The notes under the pieces were generated by a model, which did no database searches, was not told the DNA's origin, and saw nothing but the letters and a program-made list of their open reading frames with translations. This document shows positions 23,941 to 36,336 of a stretch of 64,000 nt of DNA, one piece after another (the stretch's first letter is position 1; each line of letters starts with the position of its first letter). This stretch comes from Dryas octopetala. Its lineage: Eukaryota > Streptophyta > Magnoliopsida > Rosales > Rosaceae. Location of the stretch: contig OY992833.1 in NCBI GenBank assembly GCA_963921425.1, forward strand, positions 1,490,501 to 1,554,500, given 5' to 3'. Made by a program: the position numbers and the translations under genes.

Positions 23941-26900
23941 GATTGGAAATCTGACCTTGGTTGCATAATCAAGGTTGGTATCCTCAATAATTTCCTTTAT
24001 GTACTGCATCACATAGTAACCGCACTCAATACCACCAGGTTGCTTTGGACACTATGCATGATCAGAAAAAATGGCACACACGGTTAATATTCAAGCCATA
24101 TGCATACGTGGACTTGTCAGACAAATAAAATTAAGGTTAATGACATTAAAGATCGAGGACTTACGAATAGATGCCTCCAATGGGGCGTTTTCTTATTTGT
24201 TTGTCCTACTCGTGAGTCCATTAAAGTGTCTAATAGCACTTAATCAATAAAAATTAAAACTTTTAATTATACGTCTTGAAACAAAGATGGTATATAAATC
24301 TAGGAAAAAAAAGAGTGGTTACAATGAATCAAATAAAAGTAAAGTCTTACTTGTTGACAATTGCCATCCATTCTTTGTCATGGTTTTTCTTTGGAAGAGG
24401 GTCCATGATAAAAACTGCATCTTTGTCTTCATTGATAATGGTCAAAATCCAGTGTGCCCTTGAAAAGGTTAACATTAATCAGTAAGTACAATCTGATTTG
24501 CCCATATGAACACAATCTGCTTAAAATTAATCAATAGTTAAGTAATTTCAGAAACTTACCCAGTATGGAAGTAAAAAAACACGATTTGATTTGTCCATAT
24601 GAAAGCGATCTGCTAAATATTGTGATCGTTGTTGTGAGTCTCCTACTCCAACTGAGATGCGCAAGGGGTCCACAAATCCAACCATTTCTTCCATGTGTGA
24701 GTTCAAAACCTTTTCATATAGGTGCCTAATTATTTATTTCAATTAGTTCATATCCTACTAGCCACTCGATCATAACTTAAATATTAGAGAAAATACTCAT
24801 TGAATCAGCAAGTACAATTACCTCATGTAAAGCACGATGCTCGTGGCCGATAATTCTTGCATCTCTATGATGGAAGTAATGTTCTCTTTCAAGATGTATA
24901 GACGTCAGACATGCCCAAAGAATTCTTCCTCTAAATCTGCAGCAATAGCTCTTCCACTTGTGCCCATCGCGTCACACGTAAAACGATACAAGGCCTTGTA
25001 GTTCGGAGGCACTTGCTTGCCAGCTTCTGACATCTTGAATAACGTACTGTTTCCTTATGACAGGATCCTATTTTTTTGGTTTCTAGGGTGTTAAGAAAAA
25101 ACAAACAACACTCATTAGAATAATGAAGATACATTCTAAGGTCTAAAAACTTATAGAACGGTCAATAAAAGATACATTGTTCAAGACTCTAGGCAAACAT
25201 TTTTTAAGCTATATTTTTACAAGTGTTCACAGGATTATCATAATGAAAAAAGGGAGCAGCTACCTTGACAGTTTCTGCAATATCAACCTCTTCAACATCA
25301 GCAGCTTTCTTTTTCACCTCGACATCCACACCCTTAGCCTTGTCCTCATAAACACAGCTTGCTTTATCGGACATCATACCTTGGCCTGCAGGTACCATCT
25401 TTGGTGTAACAAGTGAATTACTAAGTTTTTTCTTCTCTAATATTTCAAGCCTCTCCAAAAGCCCCTCACGGTCCTTCATAAACATTGCAATCAGCTCTTT
25501 CTTTGTAATTATATCCCTCGGTTTTTTAGGTATGCTGAAGTACACATGAGGGTTGACAATCCCACCTACTGCTCTGACCCTACCAGAATGCTCATGTGTG
25601 TTTAAAGTCATTGTCAGCACATCATTAGCACCCTCAACCTTCAACTCTATATTCTTCTTCTTTTCAGCAAATCATCCTGACATTATAATGCATAATTTAA
25701 ATACTTATCAATGAATAAGCAATGACAGTCATGTATAAGTACAATGTAAATTTGCGCTTACAATGATATTCACTACTTCAGAAACTTCCTCATCCAATTT
25801 CTCATTAGAGTCTTCTCGTGCCCTTTTCCATAGGACTGAACGGTTGATGTCATCTTCCCCAAAACTTTTTTTCCTCTAAGTTATAATCAAAATAATGCAC
25901 AATTTATAAGTTTATAATTAAAACCACTAAAAATAGAGGCCCTTATTAAAAAAAAATATCAGGACTTATGGGCTTATAAAAAAGGCAAATGCTGCCAACA
26001 GATGGATTGTTAAGAATCTTACCAAAGCCTCCTCCAATCCAATGTAGCCCTTTCGTGAAAGTTTATGATGATACTTCCTCTTGGGGGTTCTTTGACGTTG
26101 AGCCTCGTGTTTTTCCTACAATTAAGACAACACCATATTCTCAAATAAAGTACCTACCAGTGAGTTAAGTCAAAACACATAAATCTAAATTTCATACATA
26201 TATAACATACCATAAAGGACTGCGTAACCCTGCTAGCAACAAACTGATCCCAATAGACTTGCTCGATGCCTTTATACTCATTTGGTGGTGATTTTAACAT
26301 CTTCTCATTGTTTATGAACAGGAGAATGTATTTGCGTGTTAGCATAGTCTTGAATGTTCTCCATTTGATGCCAACGGACGACAAAACATGCTTCCTGTTT
26401 GACAGGTCCAGCTCAAATGCACCCTACATCAAGTCGATCATGAAAAAACAGCACATGGTTATCCACTAAATAAAGTAAAAAAGGCTAAAAGCTAGGAAGG
26501 TGCAGTTGCAAGTTCAATTCTAAGGTTTTATAATTACCATAACATCCTCCCATATGTTCTGTTTTATGGTGTCATCTTCAGCTGGCCAGCTTTGATAAAT
26601 GATTAGCACTGTGGTCCGGGCCAAAACCCTAATGTACAACATCAAAGTTGAACGTGTATCTCCGCAAGGTGCGATATGGGAGTTAAACTCCACTTTCATC
26701 TTTATTCCCTACACTTTCTTCACAACAATTATGTGCATGGTTGTAATCCCACGACCAGTCTGCTTGGCCTTGGACTTGGCATTTTTTGCCTTGGACTTGG
26801 GTGATGAGGCATTTTTTGCCTTGGACTTAGATGAGAAGGCATTTTTTGCCTTGGACTTGGACTTGGCTGGTGATGAGGCCTTTTTGGCCTTCCACTTGGC

Positions 26901-27010
26901 TGTGTTAACAATTTTTCTGGCCAGCTATGTTGAGTTGGCATTCCACTTGGCACTCTTCTTTTTCCTTGGTGTGGTCATTTCTGTTTCGCAGCTGGCTCCT
27001 GTTCCATATG
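23941..27010 (-). pseudogene. CACTA Transposase_24-Ulp1 protease fusion gene (decayed)
   Basis: Minus-strand exons in order: a Lys/Ser/Ala-rich start with repeated KSKAKNA (26990-26740); VEFNSHIAP...VLARTTVLIIY...IWEDV (26690-26540); GAFELDLSNRKHVLSSVGIK and TRKYILLFINNEKML...VYWDQFVASR (26430-26210); RTPKRKYHHKLSRKGYIGLE (26115-26025); INRSVLWKRARED (25875-25765); LNTHEHSGRVRAVGGIVNPH and a Lys-rich stretch (25644-25250). These are Transposase_24 (PF03004)-type features. Ulp1-family (C48) pieces follow: SEAGKQVPPNYKALYRF, EEMVGFVDPLRISVG, AHWILTIINEDKDAV...MDPL with catalytic His and Asp (24460-24350), and QPGGIECGYYVMQYIKEI with catalytic Gln and Cys (24055-23960). Breaks: a TAG stop at 26709-26711 and a frameshift near 24920. 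Exon edges are approximate. Confidence 0.82.
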
Positions 27011-27040
27011 AATAACAAAGAAAGTCGGTATTAAAAATAA

Positions 27041-27430
27041 TATACTTAACACATAAAAATAATTTACTTAACACAACCACCACCAGCAGTACTATTATAC
27101 ATAATATCCTCTCTATTACATTTTATGCAAATAATGCACAATAGCAGCAGTACCATTCCACATAAACAAATTAAAAGATCACAAATACAAAATACACATA
27201 TAAATAATTTACTTAACACAACCAGCAGTAGCAGTACCATTACACATACATTATCTCTATTACATTTTATGCAAATAATGCACAATAGCAGCAATACCAT
27301 TCCACATAAACAAATTAAAAGATCACAAATACAAAATACACATATAAATAATTTACTTAACACAACCAGCAGCAGCAGTACCATTACATATGCATTCTCT
27401 CTATTACATTTTTTGCAAATAATGCACAAT
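27041..27430. repeat. Tandem repeat, period about 144-145 bp
   Basis: AATTTACTTAACACAACCA recurs at 27061, 27206 and 27350, and the intervening sequence (poly-CAG/CAA-like patches, TTTTATGCAAATAATGCACA) repeats with it, giving about 2.6 copies. It lies between the two gene sets of CACTA 2 and gives spurious long frames on both strands. Confidence 0.9.
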
Positions 27431-27440
27431 AGTAGCTCTA

Positions 27441-30400
27441 TTACATTCTCTCTATTACATTGTTTTTCTTTTTATTTGCGTGATCTATCCACATTCCCTC
27501 ACAATCAGGCCTCTTGTAAGTGGTGTCATCCTCATTCATCAGCTCATCAAATTCCTCAACAGATGGAAGACCATTGGTAAAGGACTCATGATCAATCACA
27601 TTGTTCCCTAAATCATCCTCTTGAGCACAGTCATAATAGTCTCTATTAGGGGTTGCAATCACGACTGACCAGCTCGAATCAAGTGGATCATCTACATAAA
27701 AGACTTGCTTCACTTGGGCAACCAGTGCAAACATATCTTTCTTGTGACCTATTCTATTAAGGTTAACCAATAAGAACCCTAGGTCATCTGTCTTTATGCC
27801 CTTATTATTCTCTACCCACATACACTTAAACAAAGGAACTCAAAAATCACAATAATCTAGCTCCCAAATTTCTTGAATAACCCAATAGAAAACCATGTCA
27901 GTGTAGACTTGATTCTTATCTTTCGCGCTCGCCACCTGAATTGTATTCACCACCAAGCTAACCCCACTATTTTGGACATAATGCATACTGTCCCATGCCT
28001 TTGTGTGAAAATGGCAATCCCCAATTTCATAACCCTTATACTTCAGCACACTCATTGGTGGACCTTGAGCTAGCTGCCTCAATGACGTTGTTATCTCCAT
28101 CTCTCCAAGTTCAATTAGAAGTAAAACCTATGGTAACAAAGATTGAGTTACACTTTGTAAAACTTTTCCAAAACACCAAAATTTTGTAACAGTCAAAGCT
28201 TTGTAAAGGTAACAAAATAACATACCTTTTGACGTAACCAGTAGATAAATTCGCGGTTGTGGGCTTCTAGCAACCACTTATCACTTTTTTTTTTACTTGA
28301 ATGTAATTCTTTCAAGTAGGCCTTGTGTTTTCTACCAACAGATTCCAAACAAAAACATCACAATGATGATTTGAAGTTAAATTAAATTTAATATGTTATA
28401 AGTCTAAGTGGTGGATAAATACACTTATTCGGCATAAGGTTTGACTTCTGAGGCATTCTCCAATACAGTTCAGTGTGCTTGCTCCCAAGATTCGCGGTCT
28501 ACTAAATGTGCCTTAGCCCCTGAGAAAGGTCTACTGTTGTTTTGTGCCCCCATCCGCGAGTGAGGAATTCCAATTGCTATTGCATCAGATAAATAGTCGG
28601 AGCAAAACTCTACACCTTCCTCAGCGATGTAACTTTCAGCAATGCAGCCCTCCGGTCGATTACAGTTCTGTACATAACCCTTTAAGACTTTCATGCCTCT
28701 TTCAAATGGATACATCCATCTATAATAAAACAGTCCACACAATCGAACTTCTCTAACAAGGTGAACGATTAAATGCACCATTATATCGAAGAACGAAGGT
28801 GAGAAAATCTTCTCTAGCAAACATAAAGTTTCAACGAGATCATATTGCACTTTATCCAACTTCGACACATCAACCACTTTAGTGCAAAGAGCATTAAAGA
28901 AGAAATATAGCCTTGTTATTGCATATCTCACGTGGATGGGTAGCACCGAACGTATGGTGACGAGTAGTAATTGCTGTATCAACGTGTGGCAATCATGAGA
29001 CTTTAAACCAAACAATTTCAACTCTTCCATAGATACGAGGTTTCGTACATTTGAAGAATAACATTCCGGGACCTTAGTACCCAACAAACACCTACAAAGT
29101 GTTTGTTTCTCAACCCTAGAAAGAGTATATGGAGCTGCTGGCAAAAAAGTTCTTTTATTCCCAACCTCGGGTGCCAAGTCAAGTCTAACTCCCATTTCCA
29201 CCCGATCTAAACGAGCAGTCACACCATCTTTGGTCTTCCCTTGAATGTTCAATAGAGTTCCAATAATGCTCTCGCACACATTCTTCTCAATGTGCATTAC
29301 ATCCAAGCAATGTCGAATATGAAGTGACTTCCAATACTCAAGGTCAAAAAAAATTGATCTTTTCTTCCAACTTGAAGAAAGGGATTCACCACCTTTTGGC
29401 TTAGTTGACTTAGTCTTCCTGAAGTTACAATTGATTCCAGAAACTTTTTCTAAGAGATCTTCACCACTTAGAGGTGTAGGAGCCTCACGATCATCCTGCT
29501 TGTTATTAGAAGCAGCCTTTTGTTTTCAATATAGGTGGTTGCGGTCCAAGAATCTTCTGTGGTCTTGGAAACATGTTTTCTTACCATGTTTCAAAAAAAC
29601 CGAATCTGTGTCTTCTCCGCAAATGAGACATGCTTTATAACACTTAACCGTGCAACTAGACAAGTTACCGTAAGCAGGAAAATCATTGATTGCATGTCCA
29701 CAAAAGTACAGCCCTCAAAAAGAAAATGTCTTTTCTGAATCCATCGTGCACTCCATCAATTCCCTCCTACAAGATCTTCAAATCATCAACCAATGGTTCT
29801 AAGTACACGTCTATATCGTTTCCCGGCTGCCTAGGACCAGAAATAAACAAGGTTAACATCATAAACTTCCTCTTCATGCACAACCAAAGAGGAAGGTTAT
29901 AAGTCACTAAAAGTACGGGCCAACAACTATACCGGCTGCTAAGGGAATTGTGCGGATTTATCCCATCAGCGGAAAGGGCAAGCCTTAAATTTCTAGGCTC
30001 ACTTGCAAAATCTGGCCACTTTTGGTCAACCAACTTCCAAGCTGGAAAATCAACTGGATGATGCATCATGCCGTCACTCATTTTGTGTTTAGCATGCCAA
30101 GTCAGATTCTTTGAAGTCTCACAAGATTTAAACATTCGTTTAAATCTTAGAATAGGTGGAAAGTACCACAACAGTTTTGCTGCCACCCATTCCTTCTCAA
30201 CTTCTTCCTTGTTGACCTTCCACCGAGATAGATCACACTTAGGGCACCTTGTGTCATGCTCATATTTTTTTCTATACAAAATACAGTTGTTCGGACATGC
30301 ATGAATCTTCTCATATTCCATTTCTAAAGCAGCCAATGTCTTCTTCACCTCATATGTAGATAAGGGAAGTAAATGACCCTTTGGAAGCATATCTCCAAAG

Positions 30401-30877
30401 ATGACCAGCATATCAGTAAAGCTATTGTCGGAATGACCATGTTTTGCCTTCAAATTGAACAACTTGACTAGGGCAGATAACTTGCTGTAATTATGACAAT
30501 GTGGGTATAAGGGTCTCTCCGATCTCCTTCCTCAACAAACTTCATAAACTCATCCGGATTCTCATTGAAATTATCAAATGCACCTTCGTATGTTGACTGT
30601 TTCGGACCCAAATACATCATGTTCTGACTCCACAAATGTAGGGGGCAGCACACTCACCATGCCATATCCAATTTTTATATCGCGTGTTTATACCATTAAA
30701 GTAAAGATGCTCCCTTACTATCTTAATGGTAAACTTACTCAAGTTCCCACATTTTACACAAGGACAATGAATGTACTTATGATTGGTAGCATTCCCTAAT
30801 GCAAATGTCAAAAAATCCTCAACTGCCACCTCATACTCCTTAGTCATTCTATCAGCATGCATCCAGGTTTTATCCAT
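27441..30877 (-). pseudogene. CACTA TNP2-type transposase (decayed)
   Basis: The minus-strand order follows En/Spm transposases. A transposase-associated domain at 30877-30640 (WMHADRMTKEYEVAVEDFL, CPCVKCGN). The tnp2 domain at 30640-29330 (LSTYEVKKTLAALEMEYEKI, CPNNCILYRKKYE, CPKCDLSRWK, ADGINPHNS, INDFPAYGNLSSCTVKCYKA, CLICGEDTDS). DVMHIEKNVCESIIGTLLNI and a DUF4218-like region at 29306-28470 (HDCHTLIQQLL, YFFFNALC, MVHLIVHLVREV, WMYPFERGMKVLK). A DUF4216-like region at 28330-27441 (AHNREFIYWLRQK, VYTDMVFYWVIQEIWELDY, VKQVFYVDDP). Lesions include a frameshift near 30510, a TAG near 29768, a frameshift near 29690, a TGA at 29526-29528 and a TGA at 27840-27842. Transposition by this copy's own product is unlikely. 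Confidence 0.88.
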
Positions 30878-32246
30878 TGCCCTTACTTGTCGATATTAAC
30901 TTCACATAAAGAGACAATAGCCAATTCAATATTAATGTGCAGTCAAATTAAAATGCAAATTTCTCACCTAGCCTTTTATGAAACAAATACTCATTAATAC
31001 ATTTTAATTTTACCCTAACAGACAAACATTCATGTACTACAATTTACATATAAGATTCAAAACATATATGTTATATATGGAAAACAAAAAACTCATAAGA
31101 GACCTTAGAGGGACAACCTATTATTCCTAAAACTTAGCAAGTGTACCATACAGAAATCTACACTAGCCACTTTATTGTTCCCCCAATTTTTTTCAAATAA
31201 AAAACTTATATGCATACTAGGACAACTCTTATGTCATATTTAAGGGCACAAGCTTAAAATTAAAAGACCAAAATTGAACAACAGCATGAATGTGATCGAA
31301 GTAAATAATTAAGAAATATACCTAGGTTAGCAATTCCTTATGTGTAAAAAGGGCTGCTAGTTATGTCTTCTAATACGAACAAAGTAAACCTGAAAAATGA
31401 AATGCACAATTTATAATTTGCTAAAACACAACAAAGTAAGTCAAACAAGGAGCCCCATCCAGTAATTAACTACCAGAAGCACCCATGTCTTATAGATCCA
31501 AACGGCACAGAGAATCTCAATTACATCTTCTCTTGTATTTTTAAATTTGTTAGGAGAGCTAGGATGACAGATATCCTAATTACCCAAAAATACTTCAGTA
31601 TTTTTAGTCGCACCCCAAACTAATTTACCCAAAATTCAGAAACAAATTTACCCAGAAATTCACACTTCACCTGTCGAGAGGATCTTCAAGCGGTGGCGGC
31701 GACAGCAAGAGAGAGGCTGGGGTGCGACTGGCCAGGTTGTTCTTTGACGTTTGCGAATGGAGAGGCTAAGAGTCAGAGGGTGAGAAAGAGATAGACGAAC
31801 TCACAATGAAGTCTAGGAGTGGCGATGATGACGGCGAGTGTGTGAGGCTGATGAGCTGAGAGAGTTTTGTGAGAGAGAGACAGAGAAGTGAGCTGAGAGA
31901 TAGACCTAGGTTTTTAATTTTTGGTATATAGAATGTCTCTAAGTGTTGGGAGTAGGACAAAAAATTTTAAGTGAGAAAAAACACATTACATATCAGGTGA
32001 GTGTGAGTGTTAAGATAAAAAATTATAAGTGTTGCGTTAAGATATTAGTTGACAATTTATACTGATGTCTTTATAAGTTCTTAGAAAAATGAAAAATATT
32101 ATATATCAGTTGAAAAAAACCATGTGATTTCTAATAGAGTTTAGAAATCAGGTAAAAAATTATCTGATATTATAATTTTTACAATATCAGTCAAATTCAA
32201 ATCTGATATAAAATGGGCGATATTTATTGACAATATTCTTATAGTG

Positions 32247-33831
32247 TCATATTCAAAATCTCAACAAAGTTCTAGCTAGAGACTGCATGAGTAACAGAAG
32301 CATATCAAATCCAGTTTGATTAAAAATGCAGGTCTGATCAATATATGACTTCCAAAACTTGTAACTATCTTAATATCTTGGTACTAAATTCAATAGGATT
32401 ATATACTTCTTTTTAATTAATTATAAAGCAAGGTTTAGTGATAATAGTTTTACAATTTATATATATACACAAGTTAATTATATATATGCATACACATTTT
32501 GATCTATTTGCCAATTTTTGTTCTAACAACCAAAGAGCCAGCCATTTGGGGAAAATGATAAGTTGTACAAACATATAGATGTGCTATTGGGCTTATTAAA
32601 AAAAAAATGGGCTTCTGCCTATCATAGTGAAGGACAATGAAGGCCCATTAGAAAAGTGTGACATGACCATTTTACCCTCAATATACTCTCGTGCGAGCGA
32701 CCCCTCCACCTCCATCTTATGGCAAGCCGACGATTTCTCCGGCGACCCTCTCCCACAACATCAACTACATCGCTGGCTTCAAGAGCACAGGTACTGCGAG
32801 AAGGGAGGTAGTGGCGAAGGCATGGTGGGGGAAATGGCGTCAACCGACCCCTATAGCTTTATTTTTTTTGTTAATGATATTGAAGTTTTTTTTATTAATT
32901 ATTGACAATAAAGTTTTTCTTTTGTTTTAGAATATGCATGTTGACCAATCCGGCTAGAATAAGGGATAAGTGAAGGTTCAAATCCAACTCTTGGATGTGT
33001 TGTCTCTCACTTGTCCCTTATATTTTGTCTTTCATATTAGCCATTCTGATATATTGACAATGAAGTTGATAAATATAGTACACATTTGGATAGATTTGTT
33101 TTAATCTCGGATTGATCATTTGAGGTCCCTTCTAGCCATTTAAAAAATGTATATGAATTTTGTGAACGTGACATATTGGTGCAGAGGAAGTAATTCTATG
33201 GTCCTTTCAACTGGGCTACACTCCAGTGTGAAATTTTATAATTACAATAGATTCATATGACTTAGGCCAAAGGGGGGTCAATTGGCCAATTGGCTCAATA
33301 ACATTTTCTACTTATCTTTAAGCATATGTTAAGTATTAATATTATACGTTGTCCTTTTTTATAGGTTGTTCTTACGAGGTTTGGTGAAATTTTTTTAAAA
33401 TCTACAAATATAATTTTTTTTAATAAAATTGTTAAAAGTGCTTATTTAATCATAAATTATACAATAAGTTATTTTATAACAAAACATATATAGTTAATAA
33501 AGATGAACAAATAACTTAGGAGGTGAGCGCTATCATGTCAATTATATGTGCTAATAACTCCACAAAATTGTGCAATATTTTTGAACACTTTAAATATGAT
33601 TTTGTGAAGAAAAAAGAGTGATCGGTCGTTAATAACTTTTACATGATAAGTTGGTCATAATAAACTTACTTTTCTTTATGATAACTAAATATAAATTTGT
33701 GTCTCAATGAGCTAGCGTAAAAACTACTAATGTAAGTGACTTATAAAAACAATATCATCAATGTAAAGAAAAACTGGAGTTGATATGAATAATTCTTTAT
33801 TGATATATATATATATATATATCTATTTAAG
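32247..33831. other. No gene seen; AT-rich
   Basis: Right flank of CACTA 2. A phrase GGTTCAAATCC at about 32975-32985 resembles an RNA polymerase III B box, but I cannot pair it with a convincing A box or tail, so no SINE or tRNA is called. A (TA)n run lies at about 33803-33821. Confidence 0.5.
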
Positions 33832-34101
33832 ATATTGGAAGAACATCTGCCTTACTTGGTTGAGTCTGATAGTAACTCATTAGCACAACAAGAGACAAAC
33901 TCTTCAAATGAGTATGCTTATGGGCAAATTCAACCACAACATGTTCCTGATCCATATGGTTGGCATGTTGGCAATTACATGCAAAATTATGCTGGAAAAG
34001 TATCTTGGGATGATTATTCTTCGCATTACACCTACTCTGGATATAATGATACTGAAGACAGCAGAAATTTTGAACCTCCTAGAAACTCTATGTGGTATTG
34101 A
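33832..34101 (+). pseudogene. Orphan terminal exon of unrecognised gene
   Basis: After a TTTAAG acceptor at 33831 an open frame of about 89 codons runs to a TGA. It includes ILEEHLPYLVESDSNSLAQQ, HVPDPYGWHVGNYMQNYAG and HYTYSGYNDTEDSRNFEPP. The composition (Tyr, Asn, Ser, Pro) looks protein-like and unlike the surrounding noncoding DNA, but no other exon is visible upstream in 1.5 kb of AT-rich sequence. It may be the last exon of a decayed gene or transposon gene. I do not recognise the family. Confidence 0.4.
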
Positions 34102-34149
34102 TTACTTTTGTAAGTCATGTGGCAATATTGTAGTAAAAATAAAATTGAG

Positions 34150-34433
34150 GTATTATTGAAGTAATAATTAATTAGTGAAGCATTTTTTTAACAGTATTTG
34201 CCTCCAGCGCGCATTATATTCATCACATATCACATGAAACCTATCATATAACTTGGTTTTTTCAATGTTTTTTATCAATGTAGTAGATAATATGTTAAAT
34301 AAACATATGGTAAAGTTTCATTCAAAATTTCCGTATTTTGATAGTAATTTCCGTCGTTTCCGTCGAATTTTTGTTGAAATTTAAAAATCTTCGAAATTTC
34401 CTCGAAACCCGAATTTTTATTCCTTGGTCAAAT
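34150..34433. repeat. Dispersed repeat, inverted partner of 61790-62080
   Basis: Contains GATAATATGTTAAATAAACA and CCGTATTTTGATAGTAATTT, which recur in reverse complement with small changes within 61790-62080. The two copies are about 27 kb apart. Family unknown; no coding capacity. Confidence 0.75.
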
Positions 34434-34951
34434 CCTAATTCTTTAACAAATTAAATGTCACAAACACACATAATTAATTGTATAAGTAAGAGAGTGTGTG
34501 TGTGTGTGTGTGATCCGAAAATGTCACCTAAGTAACCAAATAATTAATTAAAATCATGTTACTTAAATTAGGTGTCTTAAACCAATTTTTGGATAAAATA
34601 GAAACATACAAATTCTTTGACATTCCTTTAGAATTTTGACATTACCAATTGATTTAACAAAGTTTTGTTTATCATACAATTAACCAAATATAAGCAATTA
34701 AATCAATTTAGGCAAATTTAAGTGTGTATTTGCCTCAATTCCAAAATCACCATAAGCATATGAAAATAAATATAGTTAAACAAGTGACATAATTTCAAAT
34801 AAAACATTTTGATAAATGAAATCCCATAAATTTGTCTATGTGGAATAAATCCACATTTGTGTTTCAAAAGAAGTAACAATTAGTTTCTAACTAATTTCAA
34901 TTAGCCTAGTAACACCCATAACCCAAACTCAATAAAATTTGGGGTGTTACA
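34434..34951. mobile_element. 3'-end fragment of the 4.47-kb LTR family
   Basis: Similar along its length to 4192-4728, with the same landmarks (TGTGTGATCCGAAA, TGGAATAAATCCACATTTG, AAATTTGGGGTGTTACA). It ends at the same terminal TTACA (34951). The 5' part of the LTR is absent and is replaced by the dispersed repeat at 34150-34433. Confidence 0.85.
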
Positions 34952-36129
34952 CCTAGGGACTCCTTCTCCTTACTCTCCAAAACTTTTAAACTATGGGTAT
35001 TTTTTTTCATTTTGGTATGTCTATTCTTAGAGAGACTCCCAAAGAACCAAGGAGTGAGTAACTCTAACTTAACTTGGTGATGCAAGTAAAAAAGTCTCTA
35101 TTTATAGGCATTACAAGGTTGGAAGAAGTTGTAAGTTTTCAATGTGGGACAAATTGCACTAAAAATGCATAAACAAGGCTTAAAATCTGAAATGGGTCAA
35201 AAAACTCATCGAAAAACCCGTTTATATAGATAAAATGGATCCGGGCTGGCCCATTTGAAGATACGCAGGTCAAGGGACCCGGATGAACAGTGACTAGTTC
35301 TTTAAGGAAGCAACGGCTGAAATTAAAACAACTTAAATGATGCAGAATGGCTGAGATTAGAAGATGAGAGGGTGATCCGATGTGACGCACACACACTCCC
35401 TTCCGTGCGCTCACTTGCGTTAGCTGCTCAGCGCCTCGTCATCGTCCAGTCAGCCAGTCTGGGTGAATGGCAGTGTACCACGTGTGCGCTGTCAGTCCTA
35501 GTCAGCAATTGATTTTATTTCTTTTTTTCTAATTTCTCCAAATTTTGTAAATTTACTAAAAATAATTTGGGACTCCAAATAATTTTCTGAAAAATCCTAC
35601 GGATTTGTAGTAATTAATCATAATTTCCTGTAACCTCAAAACAATAATTTGTCTTCCAAAAAAATTAAGAAAAATTCAACTCCAGTGAATTTAATTCTCT
35701 AAAATAAATTCCAACTTGAGAATTACCAAATTTGTGCACAAAGGCACTAGAGCTCAACTCTAAACAACCAATAGTACAAGTTAGTTACACAAAAGACAAA
35801 GAAAACTCCATTTCTTTTAAAAAACCTTAAGCTTCTAAATACAAAATAATTTTTAAAAATATGTGTTAACACAAGATAGGATTGAAAAATCTAACACAAA
35901 ACCTAGGTTTTAACTATATAGATCGACATGAGCATGACAAAAAAAAAGCAAGATGAGCCGAACTTAAATAGACTAAGCCAGCCAGCCCGTTTGACACCTG
36001 CGTCCCTGCACGAAAGACAAGTCCAAGCAAACATATTCTTTGAGAAAATGTACCGTTAATCATATTTAAAAAGAGAGAGACTTTTTGGCCAAAAAAAAAA
36101 ACACACTTTAAAGCGATACTTGTCTTCAA
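34952..36129. other. No gene seen
   Basis: AT-rich intergenic DNA with a GC-richer patch around 35200-35500. No frame with recognisable protein features and no complete element ends found. Confidence 0.5.
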
Positions 36130-36336
36130 AAGCCATAATAGCATCTATTCTCCACTATGGCATCCCATTTTTCGCTTCCCTTTTAAAATCTCTTCTCTCT
36201 CTTTTGGCTTGTGGGTGCTACTCTTTTTTCTTATTCTGTCATTGCTTTGTGACTGCTTTGCTCTCTGCTCTCTGAAAAGAACGAGCTTTGCTTCCTCCTC
36301 TTTCGCACCCTTATTCCATGAAGGCTTCATCTGGTG
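36130..36336 (+). other. Possible 5' UTR exon
   Basis: A C/T-rich block with TTCTCTCTCTTTTGG-like leader sequence ends in CATCTG followed by GTGAGC, a good splice donor, and is followed by T-rich intron-like DNA. It could be the leader exon of the calcium-sensor gene at 40229, with a 3.8-kb intron. There is no transcript evidence and the pairing is a guess. Confidence 0.25.

Larger units (their letters stand above)
22144..32246 (-). mobile_element. CACTA (En/Spm) transposon 2 with TNP2 and Ulp1 genes
   Basis: It starts CACTACTACAAAATTGTC and ends with the reverse complement of CACTATAAGAATATTGTC. The first 28 bases of the two ends agree at 21 positions by eye. TCA flanks it on both sides (22141-22143 and 32247-32249), the 3-bp CACTA duplication. 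The subterminal regions (22180-22640 and 31980-32220) are rich in GATATCAG/CTGATAT-type motifs in both orientations. The 10,103-bp element carries two minus-strand gene sets, a TNP2-type transposase (30877-27441) and a Transposase_24-Ulp1 protein (27010-23941). Both have stops and frameshifts, so this copy is probably not autonomous. Confidence 0.95.

Noticed and set aside
26599..27015. 138-codon plus-strand frame with repeated FALDLD phrases
   Set aside because: It is antisense to the KSKAKNA-repeat exon of the CACTA gene.
27064..27580. Long repetitive frames on both strands
   Set aside because: Created by the 144-bp tandem repeat.
32930..33050. B-box-like GGTTCAAATCC suggesting a tRNA or SINE
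   Set aside because: No convincing A box, cloverleaf or tail could be found.
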